Below, in pieces: positions 1-8,592 of a stretch of DNA of 64,000 bases (the first letter of the stretch is position 1; each line of letters opens with the position of its first letter). The notes under the pieces were generated by a model. The model was not told the origin of the DNA. It saw only the letters and a list, made by a program, of their open reading frames with translations, and ran no database searches. The stretch comes from Chitinophagaceae bacterium. Its GTDB lineage: Bacteria; Bacteroidota; Bacteroidia; Chitinophagales; Chitinophagaceae. The stretch covers positions 570,001 to 634,000 of the forward strand of contig PMSV01000023.1 in NCBI GenBank assembly GCA_003168265.1, read 5' to 3'. The translations under genes and the position numbers were made by a program.

Positions 1-219
1 GTGGTAAGGGATTCAGTCGTGAGAAAATACATTGCTTCTGAGCGGAACCGCCTAATCCAAAAAATACTCAATGAGAAGAAATCAGGCGCTTCCATGCAAG
101 CGGCGGGTCCCAGTTTTCATGTACTCCTGAGCTGTGGGGACCATGAGCATCATGACGGGCTCATTACTGTTGATATCAGTGATGAAGACACAGAAGCAGA
201 ACAAACTCTAAACAAATAA
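1..219 (+). CDS. C-terminal end of an unidentified protein, 5' truncated by the window edge
   Basis: The frame is open from the first base to a TAA at 217-219, so only the last 72 or so residues are visible and the GTG at position 1 need not be the start. The tail is hydrophilic, with a His-rich stretch (CGDHEHHDG) and an acidic end. The next gene starts 10 bases downstream, so the two are probably co-transcribed. In Bacteroidota the downstream amidohydrolase-like gene often follows a longer amidohydrolase, so this may be the end of that partner. That is inference from context only; I recognise no domain in the visible part. Confidence 0.5.
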   Translation: MVRDSVVRKYIASERNRLIQKILNEKKSGASMQAAGPSFHVLLSCGDHEHHDGLITVDISDEDTEAEQTLNK

Positions 220-229
220 TTGGAATAAT

Positions 230-1537
230 ATGAAAAAAGTAATTTTCTTTCTTCTCTTAATATCCTCTTTGAGTCTGAGGGCCCAGGACGATATTTATCC
301 GGCAAAAGACTATAAGGGCAGGATATTCATCATTCACGGTACCGTACATACGGGAACGGGGCAGGTCATCGAAAATGCCACGATCGAAGTGAACAATGGC
401 AAAATCGTGGGAGTGGGCCAAAGCAATAACGCTCCGACGGGAGATGCGAAAATAGTGGATGCAGGCGGCAAACAGGTCTATCCCGGCCTCATACTTTCAC
501 AGACGGATATTGGATTGAAAGAGATCGCCAGCGGTGTGCGCGGATCGAACGACTACCTGGAATTAGGAGACCTGAATCCCGATATCCGTTCCATTGTGGC
601 CTATAATACGGATTCCAAAATCACCGGCACCCTCAGGGCCAATGGGATACTGCTCGCCTGCGTTGCACCTGAAGGAGGAACAATCAGCGGATCTTCCAGT
701 GTAGTTCAACTCGATGCCTGGAACTATGAAGATGCAGCTTACAAAAAAGACAATGGGATCCGGCTCAACCTGCCGAGCTTTCTTGCCCGGCCCAATCGCA
801 TGGCGCTATTTCTCGGCCTACCGGCCGAACATACAGACCCAACCAAACAGGCCCTTGATAAAATGGAAGAGATCAAATCATTCCTCAGGCAGGCTAAAGC
901 TTATATTGAAGAAGGAACTCATACAGAGACCAATCTCAAATTCGAAGCCGTTCGCGGACTTTTCGACAAATCCCAGAAACTTTTCGTGTATGGCGATCAG
1001 GTTAAGCAAATGCTGGCGGCAATTGATTTAAAAAAGGAATTTGGTTTAGAAGTCACGATCGTAGGCGGAAGCGAAAGTTTTTTAATTGCAGATCTTTTGA
1101 AAAAGAATGAGATCTCCGTCATCCTGCAACAAATGCATGAACTACCGGCGACTGATGATGATGACTATGACCAACCCTTTAAGACGCCTGCTATTTTACA
1201 GCAGGCCGGTGTTCTGTTTGCCATCAACGATTCCCACGAAGAGAGCCGCTACCGCAACCTGATGTTCAATGCGGGGACTGCGGCAGCTTATGGATTGACT
1301 AAGGAGCAGGCCCTTCAGGCCATCACGCTCAATGCGGCCAGGATACTCGGCATTGATGATCGTACAGGAAGCATAGAACCCGGGAAGGATGCCAATATAC
1401 TGATCTGTGAAGGAGATATACTGGACATGAGAACCAGCATCATCGACAAGGCTTTTATTCAGGGAAGGGAGGTGAGCCTGGAAAATAAACAGGTCCAGTT
1501 GTATGAGAGGTATAAGTATAAGTATTGGTTGAAATGA
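230..1537 (+). CDS. Secreted amidohydrolase-superfamily protein lacking the usual metal-binding HxH
   Basis: A 435-residue protein with an N-terminal signal peptide (cut near SLRAQDD). It then has the amidohydrolase beta-sandwich start (GTVHTGTGQVIENATIEV) and the C-terminal part typical of imidazolonepropionase-like proteins: ALQAITLNAARILGI, then GSIEPGKDANILI. Where active members have PGLIDxHxH, this one reads YPGLILSQTDIGL, so the first metal ligands are absent. An Asp in AINDSHEE sits where the last metal ligand is expected. It is probably periplasmic and may be non-catalytic or act with the upstream partner. Family assignment is good; substrate is unknown. Confidence 0.8.
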   Translation: MKKVIFFLLLISSLSLRAQDDIYPAKDYKGRIFIIHGTVHTGTGQVIENATIEVNNGKIVGVGQSNNAPTGDAKIVDAGGKQVYPGLILSQTDIGLKEIASGVRGSNDYLELGDLNPDIRSIVAYNTDSKITGTLRANGILLACVAPEGGTISGSSSVVQLDAWNYEDAAYKKDNGIRLNLPSFLARPNRMALFLGLPAEHTDPTKQALDKMEEIKSFLRQAKAYIEEGTHTETNLKFEAVRGLFDKSQKLFVYGDQVKQMLAAIDLKKEFGLEVTIVGGSESFLIADLLKKNEISVILQQMHELPATDDDDYDQPFKTPAILQQAGVLFAINDSHEESRYRNLMFNAGTAAAYGLTKEQALQAITLNAARILGIDDRTGSIEPGKDANILICEGDILDMRTSIIDKAFIQGREVSLENKQVQLYERYKYKYWLK

Positions 1538-1704
1538 GGGGGAATGAACCATTCCGGGAATCGCCCCAATCAGATTACTTCCCAATTCTGAGTTTTTTTT
1601 ATATTACCCGTCATAATTGCTCAAAACATTGCAATGATTCCATTTATCAGCGGGGCTCTGTTTAAATCAATATTTAACTATTTAATATTTTAAATGCAAA
1701 AGCT

Positions 1705-2355
1705 ATGGAAAAGATCAATCAAAGAATCTTATTTATCTATTCGGTTTTGGCCACCTTGGTTTTGATCTTTGTCGGGGTTACCTTTATAAAAGACAAATAC
1801 TCCCAAATCCAAACATTTGACCAAATACAGGCACAACAAATAAAAATTGTAGAGCCCGACGGTACTCTGCGAATGATCATATCCAATTCAAAAAAATTAC
1901 CAGGTGTGATTGTGCATGGAAAAGAAGTGGAGAAAGTGGATCGGCCCCAGGCAGGCATGCTCTTTTACAATGATGAAGCATCGGAGGACGGAGGTTTAAT
2001 ATTCTCCGGATCAAAAGACAAAGATGGAAAGGTCAACAATGCAGGAGTAAGCCTGTCTTTTGACAGTTATGGGGCAAAACAAGAAGTCAATTTAATCGGA
2101 GTAAATGATAAAGATGAAAAATTTGCCGGATTAGCCATAACGGACACTTATCCAGGAAATAAAAAAACTCCAAGCAGGGTATGGGTAGGAAGGGATGATG
2201 ACGGTACATCTGAATTAGCCCTTATGGATTCAACCGGCAAAAGCAGAATCGTGCTAAAAGTTCTTCCCAATGGTCAAAGTAGCATGAATTTCCTTGATGA
2301 AAAGGGTCATATCCTAAGATCTATTTTACCCACAGCTTCCGAATTGACGCGATAA
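1705..2355 (+). CDS. Hypothetical protein with one N-terminal membrane segment
   Basis: A 216-residue protein. Residues about 7-27 form a single hydrophobic segment (FIYSVLATLVLIFVGVTF), followed by a short coiled stretch and a soluble, beta-rich, Gly/Asp-rich domain probably facing the periplasm. The repeated pattern of short strands with polar turns (GLIFSGSKDKDGK, SRVWVGRDDDGTSELAL, SRIVLKVLPNG) suggests a beta-sheet repeat fold. I do not recognise a named family. The ATG follows an AT-rich leader of about 165 bases, consistent with its own promoter. It is convergent with the aminotransferase gene, 69 bases away. No function can be assigned. Confidence 0.7.
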   Translation: MEKINQRILFIYSVLATLVLIFVGVTFIKDKYSQIQTFDQIQAQQIKIVEPDGTLRMIISNSKKLPGVIVHGKEVEKVDRPQAGMLFYNDEASEDGGLIFSGSKDKDGKVNNAGVSLSFDSYGAKQEVNLIGVNDKDEKFAGLAITDTYPGNKKTPSRVWVGRDDDGTSELALMDSTGKSRIVLKVLPNGQSSMNFLDEKGHILRSILPTASELTR

Positions 2356-2424
2356 ATGCCAGGTTGACAAAGATTCGATTGCAAAAATAAAGTGAACATT
2401 TTATAATAGCCGGTAATCTCCATG

Positions 2425-3930
2425 TCATGCATGACTGAAAGTGGCGTGTTTATCGAATACAAAATCAAACAATTTCTCAACCTCATTCTCCTCATTGCCC
2501 CCAGCCCCTTTGTAACAAAATTCATTGGCGTCCGGATCGTAGTCGTAATCCTCCGCCCATTCCTGAAAATAAACTGATGTGGATTCGATAGCATCCATGA
2601 TAAATTCGATTTCTGCATTAGTCATGACCGGATGCACGGACAACCTGATCCAGCCGGGTTTGAAGAGCAGATCTCCGGAACGGATTGAGTTCAATATTTC
2701 ATAGGACCTTTCACGGTCCACGTTCAATAGCATGTGGCCATAGGTTCCCGCACAGGAGCAGCCGCCTCTTGATTGGATGCCAAACCGGTCATTGAGGAGC
2801 TTCACGATCAGGTTATGGTGGGCTCCCGCTATTGTAAAAGAGATAATGCCTAATCTTTTTTTATTGCGGCTTTCAAGTACTTCGACATTTTTTATTCGGG
2901 ATAACCTTTTAAATATGATCTGCATCAATTCTTCTTCCCGCTCCAAAATATTTTCCACTCCCATTTGTTCCTTTAGGCGAATGCACAATGCCGCTTTTAT
3001 TCCCTGTAAGAATGGAGGTGTGCCGCCATCTTCCCTTGTTTCAGTGTCTTTGATATATTCATGCTCTCCCCAGGGATTGCTGTACTGTATAGTGCCTCCT
3101 CCTGGTTGGTCGGGAATCCGATTTTTACAGAGCTGTTCATTGAAAATTAAAACGCCCGGGGTGCCGGGACCGCCTAAAAATTTATGCGGGGAGAAATAAA
3201 TGGCGTCCAGATCGGCGCCAGATTTCCCGGGATGCATATTGATTTCGACATAGGGAGCAGAACTGGCGAAATCGACAAAGCAATGGCCATCATAGTCATG
3301 GATGATTTTTGCAATTTCATGATAGGGAGTCTGAATCCCGGTTACATTGGAGCATGCCGTGATTGCGGCTATTTTATTCTTCTCATGCTTATATTTTTCT
3401 AATAACCTCCTGAAGTCATCCAAATCGACATTACCGTCTTCTGCAGGCTGGATTATTTCTACCCTTGCAATGGTTTCGAGCCAACTGATATGGTTGCTAT
3501 GGTGCTCCATATGGGTGACAAAAACTACGGGCCTTAATTCCCTTTTTACATAGGCCAACAGATGATCTGGCACTCTTAGGCCTAATATCCTTTGCAGCTT
3601 ATTCACAGCACTCGTCATTCCGCTGCCGCAAAAGATCATGGCATCATTGTCGCCTGCATGTACATGTTGTTTGATGATCAGCTTAGCGTTCTGATAAGCT
3701 TTGGTCATCAGGCTTCCGGTAATGGTGGATTCCGTATGGGTATTGCCAACAAAAGGCAGAATCTTTTTTTGAAGGCATTCTTCTATCGGCAGGTAAGCTC
3801 TTCCGCTTGCGCTCCAGTCGGCATAGATTATTTTCCTGGTTCCAAAAGGGGATTCGAAGGATTGGCGATTCCCGACAATATTGCGTCGGAATCCGGTGAA
3901 ATAGTTTTCTAATTGAATTTTCACGCTCAC
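2425..3930 (-). CDS. Class V aminotransferase, cysteine desulfurase-like (PLP-dependent)
   Basis: A 501-residue member of the aminotransferase class V/NifS fold. Visible marks are IIYADWSASGRAY near residue 35, MEHHSNHISW near 141, VDFASSAPY near 219, the PLP lysine at about 250 in SPHKFLGGPGTPG, and a Cys-rich GGCSCAGTYGHML segment near residue 395 where NifS/SufS-like enzymes carry the persulfide cysteine. The length exceeds classical IscS (about 400) and fits the longer SufS-like aminotransferases of Bacteroidota. It lies 3 bases after the DUF4395 gene, so the two form an operon. DUF4395 proteins are often linked with sulfur-transfer genes, so a role in sulfur mobilisation is likely but unproven. 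Confidence 0.85.
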   Translation of the reverse strand: MSVKIQLENYFTGFRRNIVGNRQSFESPFGTRKIIYADWSASGRAYLPIEECLQKKILPFVGNTHTESTITGSLMTKAYQNAKLIIKQHVHAGDNDAMIFCGSGMTSAVNKLQRILGLRVPDHLLAYVKRELRPVVFVTHMEHHSNHISWLETIARVEIIQPAEDGNVDLDDFRRLLEKYKHEKNKIAAITACSNVTGIQTPYHEIAKIIHDYDGHCFVDFASSAPYVEINMHPGKSGADLDAIYFSPHKFLGGPGTPGVLIFNEQLCKNRIPDQPGGGTIQYSNPWGEHEYIKDTETREDGGTPPFLQGIKAALCIRLKEQMGVENILEREEELMQIIFKRLSRIKNVEVLESRNKKRLGIISFTIAGAHHNLIVKLLNDRFGIQSRGGCSCAGTYGHMLLNVDRERSYEILNSIRSGDLLFKPGWIRLSVHPVMTNAEIEFIMDAIESTSVYFQEWAEDYDYDPDANEFCYKGAGGNEENEVEKLFDFVFDKHATFSHA

Positions 3931-3933
3931 TCT

Positions 3934-4596
3934 TTATTTGGTTTTTGCTGAACCATAGATCCCGAACAGGTCATAGGGCTTCTTACTGAAATTTCCATTA
4001 AATAACCAGGCGACCAGGAAGATATAAGCGAAAAATCCAAGTACGATTAGCAGTTGGGTCCCGGATGTCTTTTGAATATCCTGTCTTGATTTTACATCAC
4101 AGACTTCCCCTGGGCAATACTGGGCCTTTTCGCCATAAACCATTTTATAAACCTTACAGGCAAGGCAGATGCCAAAGGCTGATTCGAAGAAAAGGAATAC
4201 GAGGCACATCAGGCAGATGATGCCGGTTATGGGGCTGTAGGAATTCACTACAACCATAAAAATAAACATGGCCCCAGATAGCAGGATTCCGATTATCCAG
4301 GCGAATCTCTTTTGTTTCGCACCGACATATTCGGGAACCTGGTTTTTCACGATCAGCCTGCCGATAATGAGGGAAGGAGAATATTTTGGATTGATATAGA
4401 CCCTGATGATAAAATCGGTTAGAAAGAGAGTAATTGAATATTTTGCAAATACAAAATCATTGTTGAACAGAATGAGGATCAGGGACATGAAAATAAAGAG
4501 AAAGAGTATCCCTGCTGCTGCCCTTATTTCCCTTTCATTCAAAACGGGGATATTGTATCCCTGCACGTTTTCCCCGAACTGTATGAATTTACTCAT
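3934..4596 (-). CDS. DUF4395-family membrane protein
   Basis: A 220-residue integral membrane protein with about five hydrophobic segments. The N-terminal VLNEREIRAAAGILF and the FGICLACKVY motif (CxxC near residue 148) are typical of DUF4395 proteins. It has a longer than usual tail with two more cysteines (YCPGEVC) and a last membrane segment. The family is often found beside rhodanese, thioredoxin or other sulfur-handling genes, and here it is the first gene of a two-gene operon with a cysteine desulfurase-like enzyme. The cysteine pairs suggest thiol or sulfur chemistry at the membrane; this is inference. Confidence 0.75.
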   Translation of the reverse strand: MSKFIQFGENVQGYNIPVLNEREIRAAAGILFLFIFMSLILILFNNDFVFAKYSITLFLTDFIIRVYINPKYSPSLIIGRLIVKNQVPEYVGAKQKRFAWIIGILLSGAMFIFMVVVNSYSPITGIICLMCLVFLFFESAFGICLACKVYKMVYGEKAQYCPGEVCDVKSRQDIQKTSGTQLLIVLGFFAYIFLVAWLFNGNFSKKPYDLFGIYGSAKTK

Positions 4597-4693
4597 GGCT
4601 TGATTGATTTATATGAGTTAAAAGTATTTTAGTCTCCTTCCATAAAAAAATTTATATGATAGCTGTCGGGAAATTCTCCGCAACTGGTAATTT

Positions 4694-5761
4694 TTGAGTG
4701 AAATTCAAAGCATATTTCCGAATGAGCGAATATTAAAATACTTTTATAGTATGCACTTTAAGAAATACATATATTATTTGCTTTTTTTGATCGGGTATAT
4801 CGGTGCACTTATTATTGAAAAACCAGCTTACACAGGAATCAGCGTAAATGACTGCTTCACTTATATGCTTACGCTCATGACACATTTTTCCATATTTGCA
4901 TTATTGATTGCAGCAAATAATGCCTTTATAAAGCCGAACCTGCTGGAAAGAAAACGCTTCGGCCTTTATGTAAGCAGCCTCCTCGTTTTAATTTTCCTCT
5001 ACTGCTTTTTCATGGGCCGGTACAATCAATTCATACATACCGTACTCTTTCATGATACCAGCGCTATGACGAGTTCAGGCTTCTGGGATAATTTTGTATA
5101 TGGACTCTGTTGCTGCGTAATAGCTTGCATGCTTTATTTAACGCAAAAATGGTCGGAACAGCAGGACCAGGTTAAGAATATTCAGATCACCCAACTTCAA
5201 ACCGAATTAAAATACCTGCGGTCCCAGATCAATCCTCATTTTCTATTCAATGGGCTCAATACGGTTTACGGCTATATAGATATAAATAACAGCATGGCAA
5301 GAGACATGATGGTGCAATTCTCTGACCTGCTGAGATACAATCTCTATGAGGCTGATGTGGAATTGATCGAACTGGAGAAGGAAATAAAATACCTGGAAGA
5401 TTATGTTGCCCTGCAAAAGGCGAGAAGCAACGATAATATGCGGGTGAGCCTGGATATAAAATACGAAAATGGCAGGTTAAAAATCGCTCCACTGATCTTT
5501 ATGGCCTTTGTCGAGAATGCTTTCAAATATGCTTCAAGAGGAGATCAATCTATCAATACGATCAGTATCTTGTTAAATGAAAAAGCGGGCCGGATCGATT
5601 TCAGTTGTGACAACAGCTTTGACGAGGCAGAATCCGGTGCCGGTGGGATCGGACTGAACAATGCAGCAAGAAGGCTGGAACTGCTGTATAAGGATCATTA
5701 TTCCCTTGAAATTGTAAAGGAGAATAATATTTTTCATGTTCATTTAACCCTTGCACCATGA
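4694..5761 (+). CDS. LytS-type sensor histidine kinase (His_kinase, PF06580)
   Basis: A 355-residue kinase. Four hydrophobic segments lie between about residues 25 and 150, then a short coiled coil and the phospho-acceptor motif LRSQINPHFLFNGLN with the His at about 182. The N-box FVENAFKYASRG and a glycine-rich GGIGLNNAARRL ATP-binding motif follow. The first possible start is a TTG at 4694; an ATG at 4751 (MHFKKYIYY) would remove 19 residues and leaves all membrane segments intact, so the true start is uncertain. The stop overlaps the ATG of the response regulator by four bases, so the pair is translationally coupled. Confidence 0.88.
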   Translation: MSEIQSIFPNERILKYFYSMHFKKYIYYLLFLIGYIGALIIEKPAYTGISVNDCFTYMLTLMTHFSIFALLIAANNAFIKPNLLERKRFGLYVSSLLVLIFLYCFFMGRYNQFIHTVLFHDTSAMTSSGFWDNFVYGLCCCVIACMLYLTQKWSEQQDQVKNIQITQLQTELKYLRSQINPHFLFNGLNTVYGYIDINNSMARDMMVQFSDLLRYNLYEADVELIELEKEIKYLEDYVALQKARSNDNMRVSLDIKYENGRLKIAPLIFMAFVENAFKYASRGDQSINTISILLNEKAGRIDFSCDNSFDEAESGAGGIGLNNAARRLELLYKDHYSLEIVKENNIFHVHLTLAP

Positions 5762-6471
5762 AAAAGCTTAGCTGTATCATTGTGGACGATGAACCTGTTG
5801 CCCGTAAGATATTGCAGGAATTTGTCGACAAGACCCCGTTTCTGGCCCCGCTGGGACAATTCGAAAGTGCAACTAAGGCGGAAGCTTTTCTCAGGAACAA
5901 TGTCTCTGACCTTATATTTCTCGACATCGAGATGCCGAAGGTTTCCGGCCTGCAGTTACTGCAAAAAATTGATATTGGTTCAATGGTGATCCTGACTACA
6001 GCCTTCCCCAAATATGCCCTCGAAGGATATGAGCTGGATATTATTGATTATCTGCTAAAACCTATCCTCTTCGAAAGGTTCCTGAAAGCTGTTCAAAAAG
6101 CGAGGGACTATTACCAGATGAAGAATATGGCAAGCGGCGCGCAGCAGCCTTCTTATATATTTATTAAGAGCGAGAAGAGAATCGAAAAAATTGAGATGAA
6201 CGATATTCTCTATGCGGAAAGCATCGGGAATTACGTGAGCATTTGCACAGAAACCAAAAAGATCATTGCCTATCTCACCATGAAAAGCCTGGAATCCCAA
6301 TTGCCGGAAGAGGAATTCGTAAAGATCCATCAATCCTACCTAGTAAATTATTCGAAGATCACAGCCATTGAAGGCAATGGGATCAAAATAGGGGACAAGT
6401 CATTGCCTATCAGCCGAAATTACAGGGATATGGTGATGAAGATCGTGCACCAGCGTTTGTTGAAGAGATGA
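5758..6471 (+). CDS. LytTR-family response regulator
   Basis: A 237-residue regulator. The N-terminal receiver has the acidic pair VDDEP (residues 9-13), the phospho-acceptor Asp at about 56 (LIFLDIEMPKVSG) and the conserved Lys in DYLLKPI. The C-terminal LytTR DNA-binding domain (about 135-235) contains ILYAESIGNYVSI and FVKIHQSYLVNYSKI. It is partner to the LytS-type kinase immediately upstream (ATGA overlap). Targets cannot be read from the sequence; LytTR regulators usually bind direct repeats upstream of themselves or a neighbouring gene. Confidence 0.92.
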   Translation: MKKLSCIIVDDEPVARKILQEFVDKTPFLAPLGQFESATKAEAFLRNNVSDLIFLDIEMPKVSGLQLLQKIDIGSMVILTTAFPKYALEGYELDIIDYLLKPILFERFLKAVQKARDYYQMKNMASGAQQPSYIFIKSEKRIEKIEMNDILYAESIGNYVSICTETKKIIAYLTMKSLESQLPEEEFVKIHQSYLVNYSKITAIEGNGIKIGDKSLPISRNYRDMVMKIVHQRLLKR

Positions 6472-6472
6472 C

Positions 6473-6493
6473 TGATTAGAATCAACTGTCTGC
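6473..6493 (+). repeat. Copy 1 of an exact 21-base repeat
   Basis: The 21 bases begin TGATTAGAATCAACTG and end TCTGC. An identical copy lies at 8893-8913. Both copies sit at the stop codon of a plus-strand gene. The core GATT-AG-AATC is a small inverted repeat. The function is unknown. Confidence 0.75.
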
Positions 6494-6535
6494 CAATCTT
6501 TAGTTCCGGTTAATGAAATCCCTGAAAGGCCCCAA

Positions 6536-6714
6536 TTGAATCTAGCACAAACTCATAACGAAAGGGAATTGCTCCTGTGTAAAGCTGCATGGGATGAGCA
6601 GGCTTTTGCCGAACTCTGCCTGGGAACTGACCGACAACCTTGAAATTGGCCGAGGAGATCGTATAACAAGAGAAGGAGATGTATGTCTTGGTGATTTGGG
6701 ATAGGAAGATGTGA
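6536..6714 (+). pseudogene. Remnant of an ECF sigma-70 factor (region 2)
   Basis: Three overlapping frames together read like an ECF sigma factor start. The first gives HNERELLLCKAAWDEQAFAEL (split here as HNERELLLCK and AAWDEQAFAEL). The second gives LTDNLEI. The third gives LAEEIV, a stop, QE and VLVIWDRK. This matches the ECF region 2 pattern in which a DEQAFAEL helix is followed by LAEEIVQEVF and WxxR. At least two frameshifts, one stop and a loss of about 15-20 codons separate the pieces, and nothing of region 4 is visible before the next gene. It is a decayed fragment, not a working gene. Confidence 0.6.
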
Positions 6715-6777
6715 TAAAATGTGAAAAGTAATGCCGGATCAAAAAACAAATTTTACGGCTATTCATTTTTTAGCAGC

Positions 6778-8187
6778 CTATACCATTAACGATTCCCGGG
6801 CTTTTTTGCGGGCGGACAAGAATGACTTAACAGATCGTGATACATCTTCTTCTGAGGTTACCCATGAACAAACACTGATTCTGATCACCTGGGTGCCGAG
6901 CCATTGAGAGCCGCCGCACCAGCAAATTCGCTGTTCCTGGATTTCCTTTAGGGTTTTCTTTGTTTCATTTTCATCGTCGCATGCAATAAGTACCTGGTTG
7001 AAAACGACTTCATTAAGGACTCTGAAACCATTTAGGGAAAGCTCTTTTTCAAATTGTTTTGCCCGCAGGTGCAATCCATATACCAGGTGATCAATGCCCT
7101 CCCTGCCGAGGTATTTGATGGTGGCCCAAAGTTCCACTGCACGTGCACGCCTCGACATTTCAGGAGTATATAGCATCCCGTCCCTGTTTTCGCCATAAAC
7201 GATATACGATCCGGTTGCCTGCAACGCAGACACCAATGCCTCTTTGTCGTTGCAAAGAACAATCCCGCAATCATAGGGCGTATTTAGCGTCTTATGGCCG
7301 TCAACAGACCAGGAGTTGGCTTTTTCAATCCCCCTGGTTAAATGGTTTAATTTGCCTGAACAGGCTGCCCAGAGTCCGAAAGCTCCGTCTATATGAACCC
7401 AGGCATTCTTTTTTTGGGCCATGCCGCAGGTTTCGTCAAATGAATCGAAGGAACCTGAATTCACATTGCCTGCCTGCAATAGCAAAATGGTATTCTGATC
7501 TAGCCCCGGAATCTTATTTGCAATTATCCTGCCCTGATCGTCGACATCCACCCATTCGATATTTTCAATCCCCAAACCTAGCAAGGCGATGGCTTTCAAA
7601 ACGGTCGCGTGGGCCTGCCTCCCGGAAATGATTCTGATTACCGGGGCATTGATCAAGCCTCTTTGATTTATATCCCAATTTTGTCTTTTTAATATGCGAT
7701 ATCTTGCTGCGGCAAGCCCACAAAGGATTCCCATGGAGGTCCCGCTTACGAAACCGGCAACTGTACTTGCTGGAAGATTAAATAATTGACGAAGCCATTT
7801 TTCTACGACGGTTTCTAATGCAGAGGCAATCGGAGAAGTTGCAAACAGGGGTGTATTCTGGTCCCAAAAATCATTGAGCCATTTTGCGGCCAGACCGGCG
7901 GGAATGATTCCTCCATTTACCAGGCCAAAATACCTTCCCCCGATTTGCGCAATCGTGGTTGGTGAACCATATTTATGAAGAAGTTTTAACAATTCTGTTG
8001 CAGGCGTATTGTGATTTGGAATATCTTCTTCGAAATATTTCAGATTTTCCAAAGCCTGTTGAAGAGGGAAAACATTTCTTTCCCGAACAGTGTCAGCATA
8101 TTCAAAAGCATAATCCTTTACCTGATTGAAGATTTCCTTATCCTCCATCTCTTTCAGCATTTGTTTTTTCAACTGCTTTTCGGTCAT
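6778..8187 (-). CDS. Pyridoxal-dependent group II amino acid decarboxylase
   Basis: A 469-residue PLP enzyme of the aromatic-amino-acid/glutamate decarboxylase group. Features are FVSGTSMGILCGL near 147, AHATVLKAI near 192 (the His that stacks on PLP), AWVHIDGAFGLW near 262 (Asp contacting the pyridine nitrogen) and the PLP lysine at about 299 in SVDGHKTLNTPYDCG. The length is normal for the family. The substrate cannot be read; aromatic amino acids, glutamate or 2,4-diaminobutyrate are possible. The gene stands alone on the minus strand with no transporter beside it. Confidence 0.85.
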   Translation of the reverse strand: MTEKQLKKQMLKEMEDKEIFNQVKDYAFEYADTVRERNVFPLQQALENLKYFEEDIPNHNTPATELLKLLHKYGSPTTIAQIGGRYFGLVNGGIIPAGLAAKWLNDFWDQNTPLFATSPIASALETVVEKWLRQLFNLPASTVAGFVSGTSMGILCGLAAARYRILKRQNWDINQRGLINAPVIRIISGRQAHATVLKAIALLGLGIENIEWVDVDDQGRIIANKIPGLDQNTILLLQAGNVNSGSFDSFDETCGMAQKKNAWVHIDGAFGLWAACSGKLNHLTRGIEKANSWSVDGHKTLNTPYDCGIVLCNDKEALVSALQATGSYIVYGENRDGMLYTPEMSRRARAVELWATIKYLGREGIDHLVYGLHLRAKQFEKELSLNGFRVLNEVVFNQVLIACDDENETKKTLKEIQEQRICWCGGSQWLGTQVIRISVCSWVTSEEDVSRSVKSFLSARKKARESLMV

Positions 8188-8273
8188 TTCAGATAATTTG
8201 AAAGGGGCCTAAAAGAGGCAATTTAAATTTTATTTTGGCAATCGCATTTCGAGCCCAATTAAATTGTCAATTT

Positions 8274-8305
8274 AAGAAAAAAGGCTGCCTCACTGAGACA
8301 ACCTT
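8274..8305 (-). terminator. Rho-independent terminator on the minus strand
   Basis: Read on the minus strand, AAGGTTGTCTC and GAGGCAGCCTT form an 11-base-pair stem (two G-U pairs) with a three-base loop, followed by TTTTTTCTT. On the plus strand the same arms have two mismatches, so the signal is directed to the minus strand. It lies 38 bases downstream of the 33-codon ORF at 8344-8445 and has no other obvious gene to serve. Confidence 0.75.
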
Positions 8306-8343
8306 TTGATATTGGTGGTTAAGGGGTTGAGATTTTAAGCCCT

Positions 8344-8445
8344 TTATTCTGCAGCGAGCAGTTTATCCAGAGAATGAGCTAAACCATTTGATGCCTTTGC
8401 GTCCTTGCCCTGCACAGCCACTAAAACATTTACAATATTTGCCAT
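8344..8445 (-). CDS. Candidate 33-residue small protein
   Basis: An ATG at 8445 opens a 33-codon frame (MANIVNVLVAV, then QGKDAKASNG, then LAHSLDKLLAAE) ending in TAA at 8344. A good terminator for the same strand follows it. The peptide has a hydrophobic start and a helical, charged end. I recognise no family. It could also be a coding-like stretch inside a small RNA. Having its own terminator and no other explanation makes it a fair candidate. Confidence 0.4.
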   Translation of the reverse strand: MANIVNVLVAVQGKDAKASNGLAHSLDKLLAAE

Positions 8446-8592
8446 TTCACGGAATTATTTGCAGATAGAAAACCTGCATTACCTGTAATGTAGGCTTATT
8501 AAGCAATAAGGGAGCTTTTATTTGAACTGAACTATTAACGCGGCATGCAGAATATTAAGCTTAGCTTGCAGTCAATTGCAAAAGTGTAAAGC

